Of a DNA stretch of 64,000 nucleotides, positions 45,881 through 55,505 are shown in pieces (the first letter of the stretch is position 1; every line of letters begins with the position of its first letter). The stretch comes from Antedon bifida. Taxonomy: Eukaryota; Echinodermata; Crinoidea; Comatulida; Antedonidae. The position numbers and the translations under genes are program-made. A model generated the notes under the pieces. It searched no databases. It was not told the DNA's origin and was given only the letters and a program-made list of their open reading frames with translations. The stretch is taken from NCBI GenBank assembly GCA_963402885.1, contig OY727101.1, forward strand, positions 12,782,917 to 12,846,916, written 5' to 3'.

Positions 45881-46030
45881 GGCAAAAATCAAAATCAATG
45901 CTTCATAGTTAATTTCAGTATATCATACAATATCAAGTAAAATTTCAATATTACATAAACAGTATTTACTATAAATATTTCTGTATGACCACGAAACAAT
46001 GATGTAAGCTGCCTTAATGAAATTGGTAAT

Positions 46031-46355
46031 AGCATTAATAATAACTGTACTATAAAATGTGTGTTTTATAGTAAATTAACCGATGCTACTGTACAAAGAT
46101 CACATTTATTATCAAAATTAATAATTACACTCTAAACGTCGTATTGTAAATATAATAAACCCAATTATGAAACATTGTAATGAACTTGGTTTGGTAGTAA
46201 CATTTAATAATAACTGTACTATAGAATGTGTGTTTTATAGTAAATTAACTGATGCTACTGTACAAAGATCGTATTTATTATCCAAATTAATAATTACAGT
46301 ACAATCTATACGTCGTTTATAATATAACACAATTATGAAACATTGTAATGAACTG
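46031..46355. repeat. Tandem duplication, 168-bp unit
   Basis: TTAATAATAACTGTACTATA ... CATTGTAATGAACT is present twice (about 46035-46185 and 46203-46353) with roughly 10% divergence. Confidence 0.85.
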
Positions 46356-46749
46356 AGTAAATAATCAACAAGTTCATGTAAGGACATTCTAGACAAACAA
46401 TTTGTATTGAAAACAAATGTGGGTTTCAAAGTCCGTAATAAAGATTAAGTGTGTAAATATAATTAACAAAATAATTAATCATTGTTGATTGATTCCGAAT
46501 GATAGTAATAAACTTGATAAACATGTTTTATAATCAATGACAAACAACAGGAACAAACATTAAAAACATGTAATTCTACTGAAAAGTAAATACAGATACT
46601 GGAAAGATACACATAAACTTTATCAAGAAATTTACATGGTTGCAGTTCAAGAATACAATAATGATATTGAAACTTTATTTTAAATTTAAGTCAAAAAACT
46701 TTATCTGAGAAAAAAAAAGGACATACAAACAATTTAGGTCTACAGTTAA

Positions 46750-47096
46750 AGATGTATTGTCCCCCAAAAACATGAAAAATGAAGATTAATTAAATCAGAC
46801 TTTGAATATGTTATTTTGTAGTTTTAATAAAGTTAATCACTTCTGAAGAAAAAAAAACGAAAAAAAATAATGTTTTCACTTATAAAATAACATAATAAAT
46901 GGTTGAATTCAACCAAAAATCCATTGGCTGGCAGCCAATTTGACCATTTTTTGCTTTAAATTCCAGTTTTTTTAAGTAAATAAATTTTCTTTTTATCCAC
47001 TTTTTGGTCGAAGTAAATAACTAATATGTGACATTAAAATGGCATATTCAACAAAAAAAAATGTTAAAAATTATTTTTCAGGGGGACAATACATCT
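46750..47096. mobile_element. MITE with TTAA target duplication
   Basis: A 347-bp element between two TTAA copies (46746-46749, 47097-47100). Termini AGATGTATTGTCCCCC and its inverse GGGGGACAATACATCT are perfect over 16 bases. The interior is AT-rich and noncoding. TTAA targets are used by piggyBac- and Kolobok-type transposases. Confidence 0.85.
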
Positions 47097-48935
47097 TTAA
47101 CTGAAAGATGTACGTGTTCTTTTACTGTACTTACACTGACCGGGTTTAAGTCCTATATCCGTGGACAAAATTAATTTGTCTTTATGCATCTGCTGGCACA
47201 AGTCTTTTTTTTATCCAACCTCAAGCTCTCACACCACACACATAAAATCTCACGCCTTTTCCACCAATCTCAAACTTTTTTTTCAAATTATTAAAACATT
47301 TTGAGGGTTTGGTCGGTGGTCGGGGACAGTGAGTGGAGGGGGTGTGGGGTCATAATTGGGAAATCCAGCAGCAATCTCAAACTTGACCTCAGTGATAATG
47401 ACATTGCCATTGACAAAATATTTCAATCTATATTTAAATTACACAATATTTGGCATATTAATACAGTTCATCTGTGTTGTCTGTAACCGCATCTTTCAAA
47501 CTGTATTTTCCACTGGTTTTATTTATGCAAATCAAAAGCATATTTCAATTTTCAAATACCTTTCACAAATTTTAGTTTTAGAGCAAAATCAATTATACTT
47601 AATACTATTACTAGTCTTACTTAACTACTGTAGCAGTTAGATTGAACAAAGATTTCCAACTGGCACAGCACTTTGTTTTTTGTATCTCCTTATTCTTACA
47701 CTTTGAATTTGGCTCTACCCCAAAAACTGTTCCTGGTCCCCTGGACAATTATGATGCAGTCAGTCTATGGTTAAAAATGTAGGCCTAACTTTGATAGCAG
47801 ATGGATGAAGTGGATGGATGATGATGGTGACTGTTTCCTTCTCTGTCTCACTCTCATCACATATGATTAGTTACTACAAAAGTAGAAGGCCTATACTATA
47901 ATAAAATCTCACTGGATTTACAACTTTAAAATACATACCAACATAAACATAATTTATATCTTCAATATGAAATAAGGATCGAAATAATATATCCCATATA
48001 ATACGACTCGAGTTTGTTGACCTTCCCAAATGACAGGCCGTTATATTTTAAGAACTACCGCCTTGGACACTCGGCATGTCCAGTTGCATAATAATATTAA
48101 AATGAAAATGTAAACAATCGATAAATTACAGACTTAACAATAGAGGGGGCTATTACACTTTTTTAAAAGATCAGGTAGCATTTTCTATTTCATTCACTGC
48201 CATGAAATATATTTTCTTTTACATAATTCTTTTTTCACTTTCAGTAAGAGTTATTATTCAAAATATAGTAAAATCAATATACGTATATTTAATCCTGTTA
48301 ATTCCCGTTGTAAATATCATAGTTCCACGAGATTAATAAACTGACAAATTCATATGTAATAGTTATACAGTATTTAATATAAAAAAAAATATACATTTTC
48401 TGAAATCAAATATTTTGTATTATCTACTTTTATTTCCAAGAAAAATAACATTTGAGAAAATAAATAACCTAACCTATAACCCAAGAAATTAGCAAATGAA
48501 TATTAATAATTAGGTATAGTTATATATAATACAACCTTTATATCAATAATATATTTTAAAATTGTAAAAATATATCAATCTAAATTCAAAGATCCAAATA
48601 TTCAGAAAACGCATAACAAGAATAGTTAAAACTGTTTTTAAATGAACAGTCATTGTATTTAAAAGATTTGAATTCAATTTTCACTAAGAGCATTCAGAAA
48701 AAGATAATCCTAAATATTTGTTGATCAGCCTGAATCTGGCTATCCATGCAGACTGGGATTCAATGCCGTTTGCAATACCATCTGCTAGTGTGAAAACTAA
48801 TAATGTATATTTCAAGATCCACAAGATGTTTGTTTGAGTGCAGTCTTTACAATTTATATGCAAACTTGTTTGGCAACATTTTCAATCATCCTGCAAGGTA
48901 AATTACATTACAATTTATTCATTCAAATGTAAAAT

Positions 48936-49230
48936 GTAATGTTCGATTTATAAAGCGCTTATACAATCAAAAGATTGTCCCAAAGCGCTAAGCGAAAAAA
49001 CAGAAAGAAATTACAAAGAAAAAAGATAAGTTTTTAAAAGTGTTTTGAAAACTATGATAGAGGATGCATTTGTAATAGGATCAGGAAGATTGTTCAACAC
49101 CTCATTTTACCAAACTTCTCTCTCATATTCAGTGGGTAATGTAGAGGGAAATTCCCCTGGTTTAGCACTCTTAAGGGGACCTCCAACGCTGGGTAGTTGC
49201 ATTGGGCGGCTCCTGTTAGGCTCTGGGGAC
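48936..49230. mobile_element. Dispersed repeat with GATTTATAAAGCGCTT end
   Basis: TTCGATTTATAAAGCGCTTA TACAATC ... TCCCAAAGCGCTAAGCG, followed by degenerate purine-rich sequence. The end is typical of a LINE/SINE tail in reverse orientation. It abuts the palindromic element at 49239. Confidence 0.5.
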
Positions 49231-49238
49231 TCTGGGCT

Positions 49239-49434
49239 GAAGGGTCTTTCACACATTTTCGGCACAGTTCCGGTCCTGCGCTGGCAAATCAAATCAAACG
49301 TCTATGTTTCGTTTTTACGATGCTCCTCGTGGCTATGCATTCATCGATATGCGTGTAGACGCATGTGAAAAACGAAACAATGACGCTTTATTTGATTTTC
49401 TGGCAACAGATCGGAATCAAGTTAAAGACCCTTG
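49239..49434. mobile_element. MITE-like palindromic element, AAGGGTCTTTCACAC termini
   Basis: Starts GAAGGGTCTTTCACACATTT and ends GTTAAAGACCCTTG in inverse orientation, 196 bp. Locally CpG-rich. Confidence 0.65.
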
Positions 49435-49486
49435 AGCCAGTGAGCGCTCATAGCTATAACACACAAATACTGGTACCATAACCTAC

Positions 49487-49653
49487 CCATTCATCATCAT
49501 CAGCTCCAGCGTTATCCTGATTATTTGAATCCTGATGAGGTGCATCCTGCTCCTTGGAAGCAAACACCTTATCCGTCCAAGACGCACCAACCTCAGCATC
49601 ACCAGCGTAGTTACACACTCTGGTAGACACATCATCTAATTTAGTAATAGAGA
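49487..49653 (-). CDS. Last visible exon of the unrecognised gene
   Basis: (F)SITKLDDVSTRVCNYAGDAE VGASWTDKVFASKEQ, then Asp/Asn/Gln-rich to DDDEW. Donor GG|GTAGGT. Confidence 0.7.
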
Positions 49654-51548
49654 CTAAAAAAGGACAAATAATTATTACAAATCTGGTTCTTGATGAATGA
49701 TTAATGAATGGTTTGGAGGAGAAACGGTATTTTACTATGTCGAATACTAATACAAGTTTTTTTAAATATTGTTCCATTTAAATTTATTGGAGCTAGATAA
49801 GCTGCACTTACATACAAATGGACAGTCACCAGCTGTTTTTAATCGGATTGTTTCTTCATTGGCTATTTCCATTTTGTCCATGTCAGCCTCCAATATCCAG
49901 AATGCTCCACAATCTTTTGGAGTGTGAGTGTCTGTTATAGAGGCTAATGGTGCCTTCTTTACTGTCTTTAAGACCTCAGAAAATTCAACCCTGTCTGTTT
50001 TACCTTTTGGGTCAAGTTCTGAAAAAGATTTGAACAACAACACTTTTAAAAAAATTATTAATTATCATACAGTATATATTAGATTCTTATTTATTTTCTT
50101 CATTCTGAAGATCAAAGTAGAACATTCAAGAGAAAAACACAGAAAAGTACAACTACTTAATTCCATATTCTTAGCTACCATTGGCATCTATGTCAACTAT
50201 AATTTTGGATCTACCAATATAGTACATACAAATACAGTATAAAAAGTGAATTATATTTTATGGATATTGTACTTGATTAAGTTTATCCCATGCTTGAATA
50301 TAATCCCACCTCCTTATTTTAGGCTAAATACGGACACATTAAATGTTAATGCAATTCAAGTATAATCCCATCTCCTAATTTTAGGCTAAATAAGAGTTGA
50401 ATTACATGGTAATGCAATTCGAGTATAATCCCACCCACTAGTTTTCTACAAATGTCATAGCCCCTGGAACTATATTTTATCCTACATTATATTTTGTTTT
50501 CTTACTGTAAGATGAATTGAGGTAGCCTGTGTTTGTAACCTGTTTAGCACTGAAGTTTGGTTCCATCTCTTCACCTTTATCAGTGAACTGTCGCCGATGG
50601 GCTGTATGGCCTTGTATATATAATACATAGTAGCGATACTATGGTTATAATAAAAGAAACACATTATTTAGTATAATTTGAACAAGCTTTGAAAAACCAA
50701 AAATGCATATTAGGTCGACTTTTTTAAATCTATTTCTTCTTTATACAAGACTGTTCTCCTAGAGGGCCAAGCCCAGTACCATAATTGGCACACTGGGTGA
50801 TGATTTCCTACTATTTTTTTAATAGTTACCAAGTTCTTTATCATGTACATGTGACCAACGACTTAATGTCCCATCCGAAGAATGAAGCTATATGATTATA
50901 TAATTGATAATGATATGATAATTAGGCTATTTAGTATTAGGAACAAACTGTTGGAATATATTGTTATTGATCTATTATCGCAGATAATTAATTATTAAAG
51001 TTTATTGATTGTTATATTATATTGTTATTGTTGTTATATATACTGTTATTGATGCGAAACTATGTGCCAAATATTGCTTTTTGTTAAATAAATGTAGAAA
51101 CTATTGGGTTAGCTACCTTTGTTTTTGTTGTATCATTTATAACATGTCTTGATTTACTTTTTAGAGTTCCTTCAATCAGAAAACCTTTGCCACTAAAATT
51201 AAAAAAACAAAACAACATAAAAAAATATAGGCCAAATTCATGAATAGGCCTTGACCAAGTCAAATCAATTGTACTTCTTTCTTTTTGTTTAATTAAAAGT
51301 TAAATGAATAAATTGGTAAGAACTTACTTGATCTGACTATTGGCCCTCTCTGGCCTAGTACTCACTGAGTTACTATCTATATGCTAACTAGGCTAGGCCT
51401 ACCTAACTAAACCTATTTATTATTCTAAGCCTTAATTGAAAAGAAAGAAGGCTTACATGTTATATTTTTCAGGCTTCCAAGGTTCGCCCCAATCATGGTT
51501 CAGCACAGGTATAGATTTTAATGATTCATTATGATACATTCGAGACAT
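49487..51548 (-). CDS. Unrecognised conserved-looking gene, 5' five or six exons
   Basis: Exons 51457-51548 (ATG at 51548), 51117-51192, possibly 50830-50887, 50506-50610, 49812-50018, 49487-49653. Start MSRMYHNESLKSIPVLNHDW GEPWKPEKYN, then IGKGFLIEGTLKSKSRHVIN, HTAHRRQFTDKGEEMEPNFS, KLDPKGKTDRVEFSEVLKTV, DCGAFWILEADMDKMEIANE, ITKLDDVSTRVCNYAGDAEV and an acidic stretch ending DDDEW. The last donor GG|GTAGGT shows more exons further left, which I could not find. No signal peptide, membrane segment or domain that I recognise. Composition suggests a soluble cytosolic protein. All phases chain if the 58-nt exon is included; without it a junction fails. Confidence 0.65.
49812..50018 (-). CDS. Exon of the unrecognised gene
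   Basis: (K)LDPKGKTDRVEFSEVLKTVK KAPLASITDTHTPKDCG ... RLKTAGDCPFV. Acceptor TTTTTCAG, donor T|GTAAGT. Enters and leaves in phase 1. Confidence 0.75.
50299..50450. repeat. 62-63-bp tandem repeat, 2.4 copies
   Basis: TATAATCCCACCTCCTTATT TTAGGCTAAATA... starts at 50299, 50361 and 50424, in an intron of the unrecognised gene. Confidence 0.85.
50506..50610 (-). CDS. Exon of the unrecognised gene
   Basis: (G)HTAHRRQFTDKGEEMEPNFS AKQVTNTGYLNSSY in the frame that continues to the next exon. Donor ACA|GTAAGA. Another open frame here (AIQPIGDSSLIK) does not join its neighbours. Confidence 0.6.
50755..50890 (-). mobile_element. Dispersed LINE/SINE tail in intron
   Basis: The minus strand reads CTTCGGATGGGACATTAAGT ... 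CATGTACATGATAAAGAACT ... ATCACCCAGTGTGCC ... GGGCTTGGCCCTCTAGGAG. This style of sequence recurs widely in invertebrate genomes as non-LTR element tails. Confidence 0.55.
50830..50887 (-). CDS. Candidate exon derived from a dispersed repeat
   Basis: 58 bases: LHSSDGTLSRWSHVHDKEL plus one base. It enters in phase 0 and leaves in phase 1, exactly what the flanking exons demand. Acceptor AATCATATAG, donor G|GTAACT. The sequence (TTCGGATGGGACATTAAG ...) looks like the tail of a dispersed repeat, so this may be an exonised repeat. Confidence 0.4.
51117..51192 (-). CDS. Second exon of the unrecognised gene
   Basis: (I)GKGFLIEGTLKSKSRHVIND TTKTK. Acceptor TTTAATTTTAG; donor AAG|GTAGCT; ends in phase 0. 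Confidence 0.7.
51457..51548 (-). CDS. First coding exon of the unrecognised gene
   Basis: MSRMYHNESLKSIPVLNHDW GEPWKPEKYN plus two bases. Donor AACAT|GTAAGC. First ATG after the bidirectional promoter; a second Met follows at codon 4. Confidence 0.7.
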
Positions 51549-51613
51549 TATAAATAATTAAATTGTCAAACAACATCAGTCGCTGTAAACAACGAAGGAG
51601 TAAAATCCCAAAC

Positions 51614-51621
51614 CCGGAAGT
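51614..51621 (+). promoter_or_regulatory. ETS-family binding motif CCGGAAGT
   Basis: Exact consensus, about 65 bp from the minus-strand start codon and 210 bp from the plus-strand one. Confidence 0.5.
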
Positions 51622-51659
51622 AAGCCAGACGTGTTTTACAAGTGACCTTTGAATTGAAA

Positions 51660-51667
51660 TGACGTCA
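51660..51667. promoter_or_regulatory. CRE palindrome TGACGTCA
   Basis: Exact CREB/ATF consensus in the shared promoter. Function is inferred from position. Confidence 0.5.
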
Positions 51668-51830
51668 TATTCGAAAGGGGAAATCCCCTGTCATGTTTAT
51701 TATTAGTCGTGCGTCTTTCGTTTCCATTTCCACGTCAGGTATTGTATAAAATACTATATAACGCGAACCAAAATTATAAATTATCATTATTTATTGGTTA
51801 ATGCTGAATATAGACGTTACTTTTGCACTA

Positions 51831-51881
51831 ATGTTTAAGGCTTTAAGCGACCGGTTGTTTTCATCGGACTCATCAAGCAAG
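51831..51881 (+). CDS. Oxygenase exon 1
   Basis: MFKALSDRLFSSDSSSK, donor AAG|GTAAGT. Ser-rich leader. Confidence 0.65.
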
Positions 51882-54811
51882 GTAAGTCAGGCTAGCTAAG
51901 CCTAAGAATGAAGAGGAGGCTTAAAGTTTTAAGGCCTACCAAGCCTGGTTCAATTATCATGCACTTAAGAAAAACGATAAACAGATCCAGGATTTTTTAA
52001 CGAGGGAGCACTGACATATTAATAGTCTGTCAAAAATGGTTTATTAAAAAACAATATAAGATTTAATTAATTGTTTTCTTTTAGATGGCTCAGAGTAAAC
52101 GTGATATAAAGAAGGTTGATATCATCCCACCAGGTTTTAAGGAAGGAGAAAAGTTGGCTTTTTATCTTGACAATGTTTTTACTAAAGAGGTAATAGATCA
52201 TTTTGATTTTAGCTTCAAAATAGCATAATAGAAGGAAAAGATGTTCATAATGTGGCTAACATTTGAAGGTGTATAAATGAATATATATTTTTATTACTTC
52301 AATGATTATCAGATGTTTCCAAGCTTATTGATGTTTCTTAATGCTTCTATAAATGCTTTCTCAAGCGGATGAAAGATTTCCCCAGAACAATATTGTCTAT
52401 AGTGAAAAACTGTTAAATAGAATATTGCAATGTACTTACATTCACCATAGGAATGTGACGAATGGATTAAGCTAGCAGAAGATAAAGGATTTGTAGTGGC
52501 AAAAATCAATGCAGGTGCATCGTGAGTAACTCATCTTAACACATATTGAAATTGTAGTGACATTGTGTTTGTGACAGTTGTGTTGGTGACAGTTGGATCG
52601 ATGACAATAAGGTTATTTATATGTATGATGGAATTAGTAAACAAAAATGATTTGACACTTTGGTGACAGTTGGGTTGGTGACATTTGTGTTGGTGACAGT
52701 AAGTTTGGTGACATTGTGGTTAGTGGTAACAGTCTGGTGACAGAGAGTTTAGTGACATAGTGGTTAGTGGCAACAGTTTGGTGACAGAGAGTTTAGTGAC
52801 ATTGTGGTTAGTGACAACAGTCTGGTGACAGAGAGTTTAGTGACATTGTGGTTAGTGACAATGAGGTTGGTTATAATAAGATGGAATTGACAGTCAATTT
52901 AGTGATAACAACAAAAATGGCAGGATAGGAAATACAGATAAAAAGTAATAATAAATTAATAATTTTTCATCAGTTTCTATATTATTAATGTTTCTTTATT
53001 TCTTTAGAGAATATTTGATGAATGACTACAGAAGAGGACATAGGTGTATAATTGATTCAATGGATATCAGGGATAAAGTATGGGAGCGAATAGCCGAGTA
53101 TGTGCCAACTAATTTCAAGAATCGTGAAGTTTTAGGACTAAATGAAAGGTACGTATGTTTATTGATTCATAATATTTTGCTATAATGGCTCAAAATTAGT
53201 CCCAGAGGGGCCTAAATACAATTAGCATTCGGATTGCATTAATGGAATTAAAGTATTGTGTAGAATTTAGTTAATAAAATTAAGCATAGTATTATACGCA
53301 TAATTGTGGAGGATTATTCAACAACACATTTAATGACATAAACATTTACGGTGATGTAGCCACAAGCAATAAAGTAGTCCAGTTTTCTCGAGAAAAGGGA
53401 ACAATCTCTGGTCAAGCCACCGAGTTGCCAAAGGTCACTGTAAAAAAGTGGTCAGGTTGAAACCTTACCACTCCGATTTATTGTAAAAAAAATTAACATA
53501 ATTGTTTTTGTATTATATTCTATAGTACAGTATTAAATTTTAAAATGTGCTGGACCACATTGCCAACCCACTCCAAATTTCTTCTTGCACTTGAAGTGCC
53601 TATCAGCAAAATGACTTATAGGACAAACCACTACCATAAGCCCATCAAATATTTTGTTGAATACAATTATATTAATTATTACCTTTCAATAATTTTGTTG
53701 CATCATTTTTTCAGGTTTCGATTTCTTCGATATGACAAAGGAGGATTTTTTAAGCCGCACTTTGATGGTTGCTATGTCCGTGAAGATAACTCAGCCTTAA
53801 CACAGATTACTATTCAAATTTATTTAAATGAGGTAATATGCATATTTATTTGTTTCATTTTCAAACATTTTAATATAACTTCATTGCTAACATAATATTA
53901 CTTATTTACATATTATTATATTATGTGTACATGTTATTGTGAATTATGATATGAGAAGATCACCTCAAATGTGAAGTATGTAACATGCATAAATAAACAG
54001 AAACAATTGTTCTTGGTAACCATGACAAAACAATAACAATATTTTTATGTTCATTTTGAAGGGGTTTTCTGGTGGAAGTACAACATTTCTTAAACAAGAC
54101 GAACGAGTGGAGTGTGTACCAAAAATAGGTAAAGTGATATATGTATTTAATTTTTACTTCATAGTATGTCATTTAAGATGGCGATGGGTAGGATGAACTG
54201 AGTTGTAATGTGATATATTGCCTCTATTAATCTGTACATCCTTTGTTATGCAACGTGAACAAAAAAATGTTTAAAAAATGCTGAATAAATTCAAATACTG
54301 TATATAAAAAATTTGTAATAAAAGTAGTTAAAGCTGGCCTCCCACTTGGACACAATGCAATGATGTAGGCACAACTCAAGTGAGTGAAACAATCACAAGT
54401 GTTTTTATAAAACTTATTGCACAAAGCCTCTAAGAGCTTCACATTATTACTTCAGTCATTTTTTTCAAAATCAACATCAAACACGTATGGAAACATACTC
54501 CCACAATCAGCGCAGTTGTGTTTTGACTTTACCAGGTACCCATTTACACACCTGGTTAGAGAAAGGCAAACGCAAGTAAAGTGCCTTGCCTAAGGATACA
54601 AGCAATGTAGCTAGCATTGAATTCACATTTGCGATCTCATGATCAGTCCAACACACTGAGCCACTCGCCCTTGCGTTTAAAATAATTTAATTAATTTCTT
54701 TTATTTTCAGGACGAGTTTTAGTGTTTGAGCATCAAATAAGGCATGAAGGATCTGAATTATTTTCAGGCCGCAAATACGCAATTCGATCTGACATTCTTT
54801 ACAAGATGTAA
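51831..54811 (+). CDS. 2OG-Fe(II) oxygenase, prolyl 4-hydroxylase-like (P4Hc)
   Basis: Seven exons: 51831-51881, 52085-52189, 52451-52521, 53008-53148, 53715-53832, 54062-54128, 54711-54811; 654 nt, 217 residues, all phases consistent. The family hydroxylates proteins or small molecules using Fe(II), O2 and 2-oxoglutarate. The double-stranded beta-helix is complete: RFLRYDKGGFFKPHFDGCY gives the HxD iron ligands, GGSTTFL a core strand, and LVFEHQIRHEGSELFSGRKY AIRSDILY the distal His and the Lys/Arg that binds 2-oxoglutarate. No signal peptide is seen, so it is probably cytosolic or nuclear, unlike collagen hydroxylases. An upstream in-frame ATG at 51801 would add 10 residues (MLNIDVTFAL); a start at exon 2 (MAQSKRDIKK) is also possible. 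The substrate is unknown. Confidence 0.9.
52085..52189 (+). CDS. Oxygenase exon 2
   Basis: MAQSKRDIKKVDIIPPGFKE GEKLAFYLDNVFTKE. Acceptor TTCTTTTAG, donor GAG|GTAATA. Confidence 0.85.
52451..52521 (+). CDS. Oxygenase exon 3
   Basis: ECDEWIKLAEDKGFVVAKIN AGA plus two bases. Typical 'ECxxWIxxAExxGF' lead-in helix of these P4Hc proteins. Donor C|GTGAGT. Confidence 0.88.
52551..52880. repeat. GTGACA-type minisatellite in oxygenase intron
   Basis: Degenerate tandem units around TTGGTGACAGT and TTAGTGACATTGTGGTTAGT. A higher-order unit of about 44-60 bp (GGTGACAGAGAGTTTAGTGA) repeats three times between 52735 and 52860. Confidence 0.8.
53008..53148 (+). CDS. Oxygenase exon 4
   Basis: (S)EYLMNDYRRGHRCIIDSMDI RDKVWERIAEYVP ... 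LGLNE. Acceptor TTTCTTTAG, donor AG|GTACGT. Confidence 0.9.
53345..53465. repeat. Dispersed repeat, inverted partner of 45.6 kb
   Basis: AGAAAAGGGAACAATCTCTG and AAGTGGTCAGGTTGAAACCT TA are the reverse of sequences at 45660-45745. Intronic. Confidence 0.6.
53715..53832 (+). CDS. Oxygenase exon 5, HxD iron ligands
   Basis: (R)FRFLRYDKGGFFKPHFDGCY VREDNSALTQITIQIYLNE. H and D of PHFDG bind iron. Confidence 0.95.
54062..54128 (+). CDS. Oxygenase exon 6
   Basis: GFSGGSTTFLKQDERVECVP KI plus one base; the GG.T.F strand of the barrel. Confidence 0.92.
54400..54665. mobile_element. Dispersed non-LTR/SINE-type repeat in oxygenase intron
   Basis: GCCTCTAAGAGCTTCACATT ... CAGGTACCCATTTACACACC ... 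AAGTGCCTTGCCTAAGGATA CAA ... GTCCAACACACTGAGCCACT. Another copy with the same order of motifs is at 60088-60290. Confidence 0.65.
54711..54811 (+). CDS. Oxygenase exon 7 and stop
   Basis: (G)RVLVFEHQIRHEGSELFSGR KYAIRSDILYKM then TAA. Contains the distal His (RHEG) and the 2OG-binding basic residues (RKYAIRSD). Confidence 0.95.
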
Positions 54812-54916
54812 CTCCTCCTTAAAACACTTACTTAAAGTAACTTATTTTATTTCATATACTGTACAGTAAACCAAGATTACTCATTTTGACATTGTATTAT
54901 TAATTGTGTATATAAT

Positions 54917-55334
54917 GCAGATCTACTTGATAATAATGTCAATATCATAGTATATACAGTAGAACCTCTATTAAGGGGACACTTTCAGATCTTACTTGAT
55001 AATAATGTCAATATCATAGTATATACAGTAGAACCTCTATCAAGGGGACACTTTCAGATCTTACTTGATAATAATGTCAATATCATAGTATATACAGTAG
55101 AACCTCTATCAAGGGGACACTTTCAGATCTTACTTGATAATAATGTCAATATCATAGTATATACAGTAGAACCTCTATTAAGGGGACACTTTCAGATCTT
55201 ACTTGATAATAATGTCAATATCATAGTATATACAGTAGAACCTCTATTAAGGGGACACTTTCAGATCTTACTTGATAATAATGTCAATATCATAGTATAT
55301 ACAGTAGAACCTCTATTAAGGGGACACTTTCAGA
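54917..55334. repeat. 69-bp tandem repeat (6 copies) 3' of the oxygenase gene
   Basis: The unit reads CAGATCTTACTTGATAATAA, then TGTCAATATCATAGTATATA, then CAGTAGAACCTCTATTAAGG GGACACTTT. Starts of the shared motif recur at 54986, 55055, 55124, 55193 and 55262, exactly 69 bp apart. Copies differ at only a few bases (TTAAGG/TCAAGG). Each unit carries one terminus of the GGGGACAC family plus unrelated flank. It begins 105 bp after the oxygenase stop and may be in its 3' UTR. Confidence 0.92.
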
Positions 55335-55505
55335 AAACAGAAAATGTGTCACCTGAATAGGGTGTCCCCTAATACGGGTTGGCTGTAGTGTTAATTCAAA
55401 CATATTATTGCCTTTGTTCATTTCACAGAATTTTCCCTGAATTAGGGTGGGGTGTCCCCTGAATTAGGGTGGGGTGTCCCCTGAATTGGGGTGGGTGTAC
55501 TTCAT
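55335..55505. repeat. GGGGACAC-box repeat, reverse boxes
   Basis: Boxes in the opposite orientation: GGGTGTCCCCTAATACGGGT and GGTGTCCCCTGAATTAGGGT, the last tandemly repeated. Together with the 54.9-kb array this forms an inverted arrangement typical of the family. Confidence 0.65.

Larger units (their letters stand above)
44827..49486. other. Noncoding interval between nesprin start and the unrecognised gene
   Basis: Holds MITEs at 45.4, 46.75 and 49.24 kb and the 46.0-kb tandem duplication. It should contain the missing 3' exons of the unrecognised gene, but I could not identify them. Confidence 0.5.
51549..51830. promoter_or_regulatory. Bidirectional promoter between the unrecognised gene and the oxygenase gene
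   Basis: Only 282 bp separate the two start codons, on opposite strands. The interval is richer in GC and CpG than its surroundings. It contains an ETS/GABP-type CCGGAAGT (51614-51621) and a perfect CRE palindrome TGACGTCA (51660-51667), both typical of divergent housekeeping promoters. No TATA box is obvious. Confidence 0.7.
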
